DNA of 64,000 nt from Pricia antarctica (lineage in GTDB: Bacteria > Bacteroidota > Bacteroidia > Flavobacteriales > Flavobacteriaceae). The stretch covers positions 124,001-188,000 of the forward strand of contig DRGL01000023.1 of the NCBI GenBank assembly GCA_011050085.1. The letters are read 5' to 3'. The notes under the pieces were generated by a model that was not told the DNA's origin, searched no databases, and saw nothing but the letters and a program-made list of their open reading frames with translations. The position numbers were made by a program, and so were the translations under genes. Positions 51,586 through 60,331 of this stretch are shown one piece after another; the stretch's first letter is position 1; each line of letters starts with the position of its first letter.

Positions 51586-52608
51586 ATGAGTTCAGAATCT
51601 TTAAAGGTTGGGTTTGATAAAATGCAGGAGGTATTGACACGTCTCTTTTTGAAATATGCTTTCACGGACGTTAAAGCAAAAATTCTCGCCAAAACTTATT
51701 CCGAAACCACTTTAGACGGTGTGAATTCACACGGTATTAATCGTGTTCCTTTGTTCATTGAATACATTGAAAACGGAGTTATCGAAGTAGATGCCGAAGC
51801 GGAAAAAGTAGAGGCCTTCGGAAGTATTGAACGCTGGGACGGAAATTCCGGACCAGGAATTATAAATGCAATCAAATGTACCGATCGCGCAATTGAATTA
51901 GCGAAGAAACACGGTATGGGTTTGGTAGCTCTAAGAAATAACAATCACTGGATGCGTGGCGGTACTTATGGATGGCGCGCCGCCGAAGAGGGATGCATAT
52001 CGATACTTTTCACCAATACCCAGCCCAATATGCCACCATGGGGCGGAAAGCATAGCCGACTTGGAAACAATCCGTTTATTGTGGGCATCCCCAGAGATAA
52101 AGGACATGTAGTTTTAGATATGGCCATTTCACAATTCGCCTTTGGCACCATAAACAATTATAAATTGAAAGGTGAAAAACTCCCTTATCCAGGAGGTTGG
52201 GATGATAATGACGAGCTATCTAAAGATCCGGAGAAGATTCTTGGGAATGAACGCGGATTACCCATTGGGTATTGGAAGGGTTCCGCATTGTCAATGGTTC
52301 TAGATATACTGGCTACCTTGTTATCCGCTGGAAAATCTACCTTTAAAATCGGTCAAGACAATTATGAAACTGGAGTATCCCAAATTTTTCTATGTATAGA
52401 CCCAGAAAGATTCGGTGATAACGGCCTACAGGAAAAATTAGTAAATGAAATCATCAATTACACCCATGATGTAGAACCCATGGAAAAAGGAGGCAAGACC
52501 TATTATCCGGGCGAACGCACTTTAAAGACCCGAAAAGACAATTTATCGAATGGTATTCCCGTAAGCACTGAAGTTTGGAATAAGGTGCTAGGATTATTGG
52601 AGCAATAG
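51586..52608 (+). CDS. 3-dehydro-L-gulonate 2-dehydrogenase-like (Ldh/YiaK family)
   Basis: The 340-residue NAD(P)H-dependent enzyme has the MDH2/LDH2 fold, not the Rossmann fold. Visible motifs are DGVNSHGINRVP (catalytic histidine in the SHG), NNHWMRGGTYGW, NTQPNMPPWGG with NNPF, and GLPIGYWKGSALSMVLD. This set matches YiaK, which reduces 2,3-diketo-L-gulonate in E. coli ascorbate/xylulose use. It sits between two DMT transporter genes, the first in the same direction. I judge the gulonate name more likely than malate dehydrogenase because of the NNHWMRG loop. Confidence 0.88.
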   Translation: MSSESLKVGFDKMQEVLTRLFLKYAFTDVKAKILAKTYSETTLDGVNSHGINRVPLFIEYIENGVIEVDAEAEKVEAFGSIERWDGNSGPGIINAIKCTDRAIELAKKHGMGLVALRNNNHWMRGGTYGWRAAEEGCISILFTNTQPNMPPWGGKHSRLGNNPFIVGIPRDKGHVVLDMAISQFAFGTINNYKLKGEKLPYPGGWDDNDELSKDPEKILGNERGLPIGYWKGSALSMVLDILATLLSAGKSTFKIGQDNYETGVSQIFLCIDPERFGDNGLQEKLVNEIINYTHDVEPMEKGGKTYYPGERTLKTRKDNLSNGIPVSTEVWNKVLGLLEQ

Positions 52609-52696
52609 ACGAAGCAATCGTTAAAATAAAATAGTAGGATGAGAGGGGTGTTTGTTGAATTACCCCCACATTTCAAATAGGTTTGTCCAATTCATT

Positions 52697-53608
52697 TCAC
52701 CGCAACTTATCCATTTCTTCAGGCAGCAATCGATTCTTCTTCTTCCGGTTTACCAACCAGACTCCCACTAGAATAATCAATCCACCCAGCAACTGATAGC
52801 CGTTCATCGTTTCCCCATCCCAAACGGCCCATAAAACAGCTACCAAAGGAATTATATAGGTAACCGAAGCGGCAAAAACGGGACTAGACAAATGAATAAG
52901 TTTATTGAAGAAAATATTCGCGATCGAGGTGCCGATCACAGCAAGTGCTAGCAAATAATATAATGCAGTATGCATCTCGAAATTACCTTCAAACTCACTA
53001 AAAAATCCGGAGAACCCAACTAGAATAAGAGCCGGTAAAAACGCTACTCCAAAACTGCCCGTGGTCACGGCCAACGGACTTAAATGCGATAAGTATTTTT
53101 TGATAATATTAATATTGATAGCATAGCCTAAGGCAGAAAGCAATATAAAAATCGCATAGGCATAATTACGGTCTGGCTTAAACTCCATACCTGCGGCAAC
53201 GAGCGCAACAGTACCTGCCAGACCAATAAAAACTCCAAGAATCTGTCGCTTGGTAATTACAGCACCAAAAGCCGCAATACCTACTACCGTAGTTAATAAG
53301 GGTACAACAGAATTAAATATCGAGGTTACTCCACTATCGATTTCAGTCTGCGCCAAGGCAAACAGAAAAGGCGGAAAGAACGAGCTAAGTAGTCCAGCTG
53401 AAATAATCCATTTCAAGTCTTTACGGCCAATGGTCAATAAACTACGAAATCCAAAAATAAAAAGAACCAGTGAGGCAAAAACAATACGCAAGCCACCCAG
53501 TTGCATTGGCGACAAACCTAACAGCGCTTTTTTAATGAGGATAAAGGAAGATCCCCAAACTAAGGACAGCAAAATCAGATAAATCCACTTTTTCGAATCG
53601 TCGTTCAA
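52697..53608 (-). CDS. DMT-superfamily (EamA) transporter
   Basis: The 303-residue protein has ten membrane helices in two EamA repeats. The first starts LILLSLVWGSSFILIKKALLG and contains the ALAQTEIDSG segment; the second includes GTSIANIFFNKLIHLSSP and ends with a basic tail (NRKKKNRLLPEE). It is a different subgroup from the transporter at 50680: the pair is not a recent duplication. It converges on the dehydrogenase gene and is divergent from the small membrane protein at 53705. Substrate unknown. Confidence 0.87.
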   Translation of the reverse strand: MNDDSKKWIYLILLSLVWGSSFILIKKALLGLSPMQLGGLRIVFASLVLFIFGFRSLLTIGRKDLKWIISAGLLSSFFPPFLFALAQTEIDSGVTSIFNSVVPLLTTVVGIAAFGAVITKRQILGVFIGLAGTVALVAAGMEFKPDRNYAYAIFILLSALGYAININIIKKYLSHLSPLAVTTGSFGVAFLPALILVGFSGFFSEFEGNFEMHTALYYLLALAVIGTSIANIFFNKLIHLSSPVFAASVTYIIPLVAVLWAVWDGETMNGYQLLGGLIILVGVWLVNRKKKNRLLPEEMDKLR

Positions 53609-53679
53609 GGTATTCGAGATTTAGGTGCAAAAGTGGTTCTTTTTTTCATGCTATGACCTAGCAAAATAAATTCCTGTCG

Positions 53680-53687
53680 TAAATTTG
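53680..53687 (+). promoter_or_regulatory. Bacteroidota -7 promoter element (TAAATTTG)
   Basis: TAAATTTG fits TAnnTTTG exactly and lies 17 bases before the TTG start of the small membrane protein gene. It supports that short-leader start and would drive the 53.7-56.4 kb cluster. Confidence 0.5.
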
Positions 53688-53704
53688 CGTCAAATTGGTA
53701 TTTC

Positions 53705-54079
53705 TTGAACTCGTTTTCTGCACCATTTTTCGTTTTCCTTTATGTGCTAGCCATGATACGGCCGGTCATGCCGTTGTTTGAATACATAATTGAACAAGAC
53801 TATATCGCAGAATTTCTTTGTGTCAACACTGATAAACCAGAGCTGGACTGTGGCGGTAAATGTTATTTGATGCAACAACTTGCGAAACATAACGAAGAGA
53901 AGCGGCAGAATCTTCCTAGAATTGCAATGGAAGAATATCCCATAGGGTTCGTTCAACTTTTATCGATTGTAGAACACAAATTCATAGAATCTTTTAATAC
54001 TATCACATCTGAATACCTAAACGAATATCGCTATCTTTTTAGCTACTCCGATTTTCGTCCACCCTCACTTACTTTCTGA
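53705..54079 (+). CDS. Small membrane protein with CxxKC motif, probable metal-linked envelope protein
   Basis: The 124-residue protein starts at a TTG that keeps one N-terminal membrane helix (about 5-22) intact. It then has a periplasmic-side stretch FLCVNTDKPELDCGGKCYLMQQL. Related small proteins of Bacteroidota share the C-x-GKC-x-L-M-x-L pattern and often stand before metal-related genes. Three cysteines plus a methionine could bind copper; this is inference. The next gene, 153 bases downstream, encodes a methionine-rich outer-membrane protein, which supports the link. ATG at 53753 would cut the helix and is less likely. Confidence 0.72.
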   Translation: MNSFSAPFFVFLYVLAMIRPVMPLFEYIIEQDYIAEFLCVNTDKPELDCGGKCYLMQQLAKHNEEKRQNLPRIAMEEYPIGFVQLLSIVEHKFIESFNTITSEYLNEYRYLFSYSDFRPPSLTF

Positions 54080-54232
54080 ATAAAAAAATTAATTGCACTA
54101 GGAAGACGCAACCATTGAGCACCTTCTTTTGGCAATTTTATACTCAATGCGGACCTCTATCGGCGTATTCGACGATGCGTAAGCTTGTCCCCTAGTTTAA
54201 AACATAATTTAGAATTTAAAAGATAAGGTTGA

Positions 54233-55255
54233 ATGAAATCATTTATAACCGCCATCGGATTGATGGTAACATTGGCGCTTTGCGCCCAAGAAAGGAAGTT
54301 TGACACCAATAAAAAATGGACTTCCGAGAGGCCCGACGGTCATGCACCGATTTCGGTAATGGGCGACCACGTGCATGGCAAGGGTGAGTTAATGCTCAGC
54401 TACCGCTACATGTATATGAATATGTCAGATTTGAAAAGTGGTAGTGATGGCGCTAATTTTCAAGACGCGCTGGCCAACTATATGGTTACTCCCACCACAA
54501 TGCCGATGAACATGCATATGTTGGGAGGCATGTACGCACCAAGCAACAAAATCACATTGATGGCAATGGTCAACCTGATATCGATGGAAATGGAGCATAT
54601 TACCCGTATGGGCGGTACGTTCACCACTACTGCATCCGGTTTTGGAGATACCCAAATATCTGCTCTTTATAAGATTATGGATAAAAATAGACACGTTGTA
54701 CACGCAAGGTTGGGACTTTCAATTCCGACTGGAAGCATCAGCGAACAAGATGTTACACCGGCCTCTGCACCAAATGCCATAGAACTGCCCTATCCCATGC
54801 AAATCGGTACTGGCACTTTTGACCCGAACCTTGCAGCTACCTATCTATTTCAAGGCTCAGTATTTTCCTATGGCGGCCAGCTATCCAGCGTTTTTAGATT
54901 GGGCAAAAATGACCGGGAATATGCGCTAGGAACACGTTTCGCCATTGACAACTGGTTCGGTTACAAGCTTACGGACTGGTTCAGCCTTGCAGCGAGTTTA
55001 GGCCATGTTTGGTCAAGTGATATCAAGGGAATCGACCCGAATCTGAACCCAATGATGGTAATTACAGCCGATACTGAAAATTCCGGTGGAAATATTTTAA
55101 AAGTAGGGCTAGGCTTCAACCTATATGTACCTGACGGCCCACTGAAAGATATTCGTTTTGGGTTCGAATTTGGTCATCCGTTGTATCAAGATTTGAACGG
55201 AATTCAATTGAAGAACAATGAAACGCTTACATTGGGTCTGCAGTATTCACTGTAA
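54233..55255 (+). CDS. Methionine-rich outer-membrane beta-barrel (transporter-like) protein
   Basis: The 340-residue protein has a signal peptide (about 1-18, ending LCAQ) and a beta-barrel pattern ending GLQYSL, like the phenol-meta-degradation/transporter family. Its N-terminal third is unusually rich in methionine: YMYMNMSD, MPMNMHMLGGM, MAMVNLISMEMEHITRM. Methionine clusters bind Cu(I) or Ag(I) in known copper proteins, so this is a candidate copper-handling or copper-efflux porin; no enzymatic motif is seen. A CxxKC small membrane protein precedes it and two acidic helical lipoprotein/secreted proteins follow. Confidence 0.78.
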   Translation: MKSFITAIGLMVTLALCAQERKFDTNKKWTSERPDGHAPISVMGDHVHGKGELMLSYRYMYMNMSDLKSGSDGANFQDALANYMVTPTTMPMNMHMLGGMYAPSNKITLMAMVNLISMEMEHITRMGGTFTTTASGFGDTQISALYKIMDKNRHVVHARLGLSIPTGSISEQDVTPASAPNAIELPYPMQIGTGTFDPNLAATYLFQGSVFSYGGQLSSVFRLGKNDREYALGTRFAIDNWFGYKLTDWFSLAASLGHVWSSDIKGIDPNLNPMMVITADTENSGGNILKVGLGFNLYVPDGPLKDIRFGFEFGHPLYQDLNGIQLKNNETLTLGLQYSL

Positions 55256-55370
55256 TTCAGATTCCATACAATCGTTTTCTCTATTCATCCAATGTATTAG
55301 CCCAAGAAGTAGTTAAAAAAATGTATAAGCAACTTTTAAAAGGTCGGGCCTTGGCTACAAGTTTCGGCCA

Positions 55371-55384
55371 ACTGCAATTGCAGT
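55371..55384. promoter_or_regulatory. Perfect 14-bp palindrome before the helical lipoprotein gene
   Basis: ACTGCAATTGCAGT is a perfect inverted repeat, 51 bases before the ATG at 55435, with TTGGC and GCCAA words just upstream (55351-55370). It could be an operator of a dimeric regulator; none is encoded beside it. Confidence 0.4.
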
Positions 55385-55434
55385 CAATACAAACACGTTC
55401 GTAAAAAACACGATTGCTATATCTTTACAAAAAA

Positions 55435-55857
55435 ATGAAAGGAATGAGACCAATAACTATACTGGCATTTATGGCCATTGCGACAATTGTAATATCCTGT
55501 AAAGGAAAGGAAGAGTCTACTCAAATGAACCATGTTATGGCCGTTCACGACGAGGTCATGCCGAAAATGGGACAATTAGGAAAATTGGTAGCGGAACTTA
55601 AAGCGATGGAAAACGATAGCACAGAAATTGGAAAACAGTATAAAACGGCCAGAATAGAACTTCAAGAAGCCAACGAGGCGATGATGGATTGGATGCAGAA
55701 TTTCGGAAATCGATTTACGCCAGATGAAATTCTAAACGGTGCGGAATTATCCGAACAAAAAAAACAATGGCTGAATGAAGAGGAAGTAAAAACAAAAGCT
55801 TTACGAAATCAAATCAATGCAAGTATTGAAAACGCCAAAAATCTATTAGATAAGTAA
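55435..55857 (+). CDS. Helical lipoprotein, 'viral A-type inclusion protein'-like, methionine-containing
   Basis: The ~140-residue product has a lipoprotein signal with cysteine in VISCKGKEES, then an almost fully helical acidic/basic coiled-coil domain: MNHVMAVHDEVMPKMGQLGKLV in shortened form, MMDWMQNFGNRFTP, and ELSEQKKQWLNEEE. Flavobacterial homologues have been called viral A-type inclusion proteins from coiled-coil similarity only. Methionines and histidines are frequent (HVMAVHDEVM), fitting a metal-related theme, but no function is known. The next gene encodes a paralogue. I choose ATG 55435; TTG 55414 and ATG 55444 are alternatives. Confidence 0.78.
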   Translation: MKGMRPITILAFMAIATIVISCKGKEESTQMNHVMAVHDEVMPKMGQLGKLVAELKAMENDSTEIGKQYKTARIELQEANEAMMDWMQNFGNRFTPDEILNGAELSEQKKQWLNEEEVKTKALRNQINASIENAKNLLDK

Positions 55858-55986
55858 ACCATCTAAAATAATATCAATTGGATAAGGCATACGCACCCAA
55901 CATCGAAAAATGCTGTTCTATATGGATAAATCATAGGCAACTCATTGTTTTAAATTTATTTTCACCGAAAATAAATATTCTCTTAA

Positions 55987-56406
55987 GTGAAAAAGCTAGT
56001 TCCATTTTTTGTTTCCGTCTTATTGTTGATTGTAATCTCAGCAACCGCACAAGATTCTGAAAAAGAGCAGACCCAAATGCAAGAAGTCATGCAAGCCCAC
56101 GACCAGGTAATGGATAGAATGCCAGAATTAGCCAAGTTGATCGGAAATCTTGAAGTCAAAGGCAAAAAGTCGGATGAAAAACAAAAGTATGATAACGCCA
56201 TCAAAGACCTGAAGGCAGCCAACAAATCGATGATGGATTGGATGATTAGCTTCGGCAAACGCTTCGAGGCGGATGAAATGTATAAGGGGAAGGCCCTTTC
56301 GGAACAAAAGAAGGTTTGGGTACTCGAAGAGCAAATGAATATAGCCGTTCTACGGGAGGAAATTAATTTGAGTATTCAACAAGGTAAGAAACTACTTAAA
56401 GATTAA
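55987..56406 (+). CDS. Secreted helical paralogue of the preceding lipoprotein
   Basis: The 139-residue protein is a paralogue of its upstream neighbour: both have HDxVM (AHDQVMDRM against VHDEVMPKM), MMDWM(I/Q)xFG(K/N)RF and LSEQKKxW motifs in the same order. It starts with GTG and has a normal signal peptide (about 1-21, ending ATAQD) rather than a lipobox, so the two copies differ in location: this one should be soluble in the periplasm. The 129-base gap suggests a joint or closely linked transcript. Function unknown. Confidence 0.78.
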   Translation: MKKLVPFFVSVLLLIVISATAQDSEKEQTQMQEVMQAHDQVMDRMPELAKLIGNLEVKGKKSDEKQKYDNAIKDLKAANKSMMDWMISFGKRFEADEMYKGKALSEQKKVWVLEEQMNIAVLREEINLSIQQGKKLLKD

Positions 56407-56439
56407 TTTTATAGCTACTTTTCAAAGTCACAATAGAAT

Positions 56440-57006
56440 TCATCTTTCTTGACTCTTCCATCGCAACGTCTCCATAATTCCACGAATATCATTCTGTAGA
56501 TAAGCGGCAGCGGGATATATGGAATCATAGTTCGGCTTAATCAAAAAATACAGCGAACCTGTCAAAAAATGTTTTGTGCTGTCGGTCACATAGAACTGTG
56601 CTTGGGAAGCCGCATTACCGGTTACTTCGAAAAACCTACCATATACATTGTTTTCTTGGTTCACAAATGGCTGCTCAACGATGCCATCGGCCTTAGCAGA
56701 ATGTTCGTAACTAAGCTTTTGGGCATTCGCAATTAGTTTTTCAATGTTATTTTCTACATTTTTATAGTTAATAAAAATTTCTCCCTTCATTTCAGGATAT
56801 TTTAAACTGAGCACCTTTGAATTCTTAATCTTTACTTCTGCCGCAGAATTATAAGTGAAACTAAAATAATCGGTTTCCAGCTGTTTAAGTACTGGTTTTG
56901 AGTATTGTAAACGAAGCTTGGCATTGGGTTTGGGTAAAACCTCTTCATTGCACGCCGAAAATAGCAGAAAGAGAATCAGCAAGGCTGAAAAAAGTCTAAA
57001 CTTCAT
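56440..57006 (-). CDS. gldD: Gliding motility lipoprotein GldD
   Basis: GldD is a lipoprotein required for gliding and linked to the type IX secretion machinery in flavobacteria. The 188-residue product has a lipobox (LLFSAC, cysteine 19) and family segments LPKPNAKLRLQYSKP, INYKNVENNIEKLIANAQKLSYEH in shortened form, and GRFFEVTGNAASQAQFYVTDS in shortened form near the end. It overlaps the end of gldE by 11 bases, and gldE and ssb precede it, the order usual for Bacteroidota. It converges on the helical secreted protein gene. Confidence 0.95.
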   Translation of the reverse strand: MKFRLFSALLILFLLFSACNEEVLPKPNAKLRLQYSKPVLKQLETDYFSFTYNSAAEVKIKNSKVLSLKYPEMKGEIFINYKNVENNIEKLIANAQKLSYEHSAKADGIVEQPFVNQENNVYGRFFEVTGNAASQAQFYVTDSTKHFLTGSLYFLIKPNYDSIYPAAAYLQNDIRGIMETLRWKSQER

Positions 57007-58315
57007 GTGGCAGTGTCACTTTGATTTGTTTAAGTCGTTTTTTATCAAGTCCTTCAACAACAAATCGATACTCGTTAAAGGTAACTACATCACCCTTTTT
57101 CGGAAAGCTACCTGCAATTTCTAGCACAAAACCGGCAATAGTTTCCGATTCGCCTTTTTTCTGTTCGAACTCTGTATCATCTTCTATTTTCAATACCCGG
57201 TAGAAATCTCTGAGAGTGGTCTTTCCCTCGAAAACAAAATTGAAATCATCCAACTTTGAAAATATGAGGTCTTCATCGTCAAATTCGTCGCTAATATCGC
57301 CAACGATTTCCTCAATAATATCCTCTAGGGTTACGATTCCTGAAGTACCACCGTATTCATCCACTACGATTGCCAAATGATTTTTCTTGTCCTGAAACTC
57401 TAAAAGCAAATCATCAAGTTTTTTATTCTCGGGAACAAAATAAGGTTCGCGAATCAAATCCATCCAGTTCAACGTCTTCCGGTCAATAAAGGGCAACAGA
57501 TCTTTAACGTAAAGTACCCCCATAACATTGTCCATATGTTCGGAAAAAACCGGTATTCGAGAGTATCCGTTCTTTTTTATCTCTTCCAAAACTTCCGGAA
57601 ATTTCATATCCTCGCTTAATGCAAATATATCGATACGTGGTCGCATAACCTGTTTAGTATCTGTATTCCCAAAAGAGACTATGCCTTGCAGTATTTTCTG
57701 CTCCTCTTTGGTCGTATCACCTTCAGAAGTCAGCTCTAGGGCTTGAGATAGATGATCTACGCTTAAGCTTGATTTCTGTCTACCCAGTTTGGTATGTAGG
57801 TAAAGCGTTCCGGCCCGCATGGGGAGACTCAAGGGCGCGAACAAAAAATCTAAAACCCTAAGTGGATAAGCCATGAAATGGGCAAAGGCAGACCTATTGC
57901 GATTGGCATAGACTTTCGGCAGAATCTCACCGAACATGAGAATCAGAAATGTAGCTACCACAACTTCCAGTAGAAACCGTACCCATTGCAGTTGAACGTT
58001 GGAAAATAATGTATCACCGATGACGCTGAATAACAACACAACCCCAATGTTAATTGCATTATTCGCAACTAATATGGTTGCCAATAATTTTTTTGGCCTT
58101 TCCAACAATTTAACGATAATGTTGCCACGGGTGGTTTTACTCTCTTCTATTTCTTTAACGTCACTTTGCGAAAGTCCGAAAAAGGCAACCTCCGCTCCTG
58201 AAATAACAGCAGAGCTGAGTAGCAATAGTACGAGCAAAATAATTTTGACCGCTATGCCGGCAGCACCCACGGAGACCATGAAAGTAAGAAATAGAATAAG
58301 GGGGTCGGGATCCAA
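56996..58315 (-). CDS. gldE: Gliding motility-associated protein GldE (CNNM/CorC type)
   Basis: The 439-residue membrane protein has a DUF21/CNNM domain of about four helices (1-195), a CBS pair (about 215-340, ending AIVVDEYGGTSGIVTLEDIIEE in shortened form) and a C-terminal CorC_HlyC domain. This architecture belongs to magnesium/cobalt-type transporters and haemolysin-like proteins. In flavobacteria the version encoded between ssb and gldD is GldE, which is associated with gliding; its biochemical role is not firmly known. Its stop codon region overlaps the gldD start, and ssb ends 15 bases upstream. Confidence 0.93.
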   Translation of the reverse strand: MDPDPLILFLTFMVSVGAAGIAVKIILLVLLLLSSAVISGAEVAFFGLSQSDVKEIEESKTTRGNIIVKLLERPKKLLATILVANNAINIGVVLLFSVIGDTLFSNVQLQWVRFLLEVVVATFLILMFGEILPKVYANRNRSAFAHFMAYPLRVLDFLFAPLSLPMRAGTLYLHTKLGRQKSSLSVDHLSQALELTSEGDTTKEEQKILQGIVSFGNTDTKQVMRPRIDIFALSEDMKFPEVLEEIKKNGYSRIPVFSEHMDNVMGVLYVKDLLPFIDRKTLNWMDLIREPYFVPENKKLDDLLLEFQDKKNHLAIVVDEYGGTSGIVTLEDIIEEIVGDISDEFDDEDLIFSKLDDFNFVFEGKTTLRDFYRVLKIEDDTEFEQKKGESETIAGFVLEIAGSFPKKGDVVTFNEYRFVVEGLDKKRLKQIKVTLPHEV

Positions 58316-58330
58316 TTGGGTATATTTAGT

Positions 58331-58825
58331 TTAGAAAGGCAGATCATCCTCTTCGGATGGGCTTAAAGCCGAATTATTTTTAGACTGGGACGATGCGTTA
58401 TCACTGCCGGAGCTTACGGCATGAGATTTGGCGCTATCGGATTTCTCGTTCTGGGACGAATCACCTTGATGAGAACTGGCATTACTCTCCCCCTTCGGGG
58501 TCAAAAACGTAAAATCTTGTGCTTGAACCTCAGTCGAATAGCGTGTAATACCACTGTCATCTTGCCATTGTCGTGTGCGCAAACGCCCTTCAACATAGAC
58601 CTTATCTCCTTTACCAAGATACTTTTCACAGATTTCGGCCGCTTTGTTTCGTACCACGATATTATGCCACTCGGTATTGGTTGTGCGCTCACCGGTTTTT
58701 TTATTCGTGTAGGTCTCGCTGGTAGCAATGGGGAACCTGCCGATGCAATCACCGCCCTCAAAATAGTGTACTTTCACTTCATCGCCTAAATTACCGATCA
58801 ACATCACCTTGTTCAATGTACCGCT
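58331..58825 (-). CDS. ssb: Single-stranded DNA-binding protein
   Basis: The ~164-residue protein has an OB-fold DNA-binding domain (MLIGNLGDEVKVHYFEGGD, then TSETYTNKKTGERTTNTEWH and VEGRLRTRQW) to about 110. A disordered Gln/Ser/Asn-rich linker follows, and the acidic tip DDLPF that docks DNA-processing partners closes the protein. I choose ATG 58825 (MSGTLNKVMLIGN); an in-frame start ten codons upstream is not family-like. It is the first gene of the ssb-gldE-gldD operon; mutY lies upstream after 266 bases. Confidence 0.94.
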   Translation of the reverse strand, partial: SGTLNKVMLIGNLGDEVKVHYFEGGDCIGRFPIATSETYTNKKTGERTTNTEWHNIVVRNKAAEICEKYLGKGDKVYVEGRLRTRQWQDDSGITRYSTEVQAQDFTFLTPKGESNASSHQGDSSQNEKSDSAKSHAVSSGSDNASSQSKNNSALSPSEEDDLPF

Positions 58826-59091
58826 CATTTTCTTGTTCTTGAAATTAAGGCTCAAAAGTACGAATTTTTGAATGTTTCTTAGGGATGTTTCAATACCTGC
58901 TTTTCTAAAGGTCGATATGAGGTATGTGATTTATGAGTATACGTAATATTCAAATTTCAATGCTGTGGGAGCGTGGTTCTATAAACCTAACTTTCAATTT
59001 GTAATCTGTTATTTTCTATACATCATAGTATACCGCTAAAATTTGTCTGGATGTTTGAAATTCGAATTCCCGCTTCCACTTATTTAGTCGT

Positions 59092-60135
59092 TTATGATTT
59101 CACCCAAACCCTTAGAAAATCGGCGATCAAAACGGGAACGGGATAGTCTAGTAATTCGGATACTACTATGCCACCCTCTAGTATTTCGTCAGTTTCCACT
59201 ATCCAAAATACGGTATGCAGATGTTGGTGTGAAAGTTTATGAATGATGGGAATTTCGTTATATCTCAAGATATCGTTCACTTTTTCTACATCTGAAAAAC
59301 CATCCATTTGAAGGATAAGCGTTTTTAAATCGATTTCTTGCTTGGCTTCAATAACTGGAAATTCCCATAGATTTTGCCAGATTCCCTTTCCTTTGCGCTG
59401 TCTGAAAAGAGTATGTCCACTTTTATCCGAAAAAACCAAATAATTAAAATAGCGATGTTTTATTTTGGTCTTATTAATTTTAACCGGAAGACTTAGAACC
59501 TTACCTTTCTGAAACGCAACACAACTATCATGTAATGGGCAATACATACAATTCGGATTTTTGGGTGTACACTGTATAGCACCGAATTCCATTATTCCCT
59601 GATTATAATCGCATATTTCATCGGCATCCATGATTTTCCGAGCTAAAGTTTTGAAGTATTTTATACCTTCAGCACTATTTATGGGCGTATCGATTCCAAA
59701 ATAGCGAGCCAACACCCTATATACATTTCCGTCGACAACGGGTTCCGGAACATCAAAGCAAATGGAAGAGATGGCACTGGCCGTATAGTCGCCCACACCA
59801 TTCAATTCAAGTAAGCCTTCGTAAGTTTGTGGAAACTGACCATCAAACTTCTCAACCACCATTTTCGCAGCGGTATGAAGGTTTCGGGCCCGGGAATAAT
59901 AGCCTAAGCCTTGCCAAAGTTTCAGCACACTTTCTTCCGAAGCGGCTGCTAGGTCGTATACCGTAGGAAATGTAGCCATAAACTTAAGATAGTAGGGAAT
60001 GCCCTGAACTATACGAGTCTGCTGCAAAATTATTTCTGATAACCATATACTATATGGGTCTCTCGTACTTCGCCATGGCAGGGCTCGTTTATTTTCAGTA
60101 TACCAAGTCAGAATTTTCTGAGCAAAAGTTATCAT
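59092..60135 (-). CDS. mutY: A/G-specific adenine glycosylase
   Basis: MutY removes adenine paired with 8-oxoguanine. The ~347-residue protein has the SEIILQQTR segment with the catalytic glutamate, the helix-hairpin-helix LNGVGDYTASAI with VDGNVYRV (catalytic aspartate), the [4Fe-4S] cysteines C-x6-C-x2-C-x5-C (CTPKNPNCMYCPLHDSC), and a C-terminal NUDIX-like domain for 8-oxoG recognition. I use ATG 60135 (MITFAQKIL); 60144 adds three residues. It is divergent from the HU gene. Confidence 0.95.
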   Translation of the reverse strand: MITFAQKILTWYTENKRALPWRSTRDPYSIWLSEIILQQTRIVQGIPYYLKFMATFPTVYDLAAASEESVLKLWQGLGYYSRARNLHTAAKMVVEKFDGQFPQTYEGLLELNGVGDYTASAISSICFDVPEPVVDGNVYRVLARYFGIDTPINSAEGIKYFKTLARKIMDADEICDYNQGIMEFGAIQCTPKNPNCMYCPLHDSCVAFQKGKVLSLPVKINKTKIKHRYFNYLVFSDKSGHTLFRQRKGKGIWQNLWEFPVIEAKQEIDLKTLILQMDGFSDVEKVNDILRYNEIPIIHKLSHQHLHTVFWIVETDEILEGGIVVSELLDYPVPVLIADFLRVWVKS

Positions 60136-60263
60136 ACAGTACAATGAGTAGCAAAAATAACGGTTTAACTGATGATTCTTTAAATTTCACCTAGTTCGAG
60201 ACGGTTTAGGATGATGAAAGCTTTAAAATTAAATGGTTAGGGGGAAAGCTGAAATTTAATTTA

Positions 60264-60271
60264 TATATTTG
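60264..60271 (+). promoter_or_regulatory. Bacteroidota -7 promoter element of the HU gene (TATATTTG)
   Basis: TATATTTG fits TAnnTTTG exactly, 60 bases upstream of the HU start codon, in an AT-rich context. The transcript leader of about 55 bases carries ATCC/GGAT words (GCGATCC-GCGTA-GGATCC) that could form a small hairpin. Confidence 0.6.
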
Positions 60272-60331
60272 CATCCCAAAAAAAGAGCGATCCGCGTAGG
60301 ATCCTAACTACTGAAAAATTTAACACGAAAG

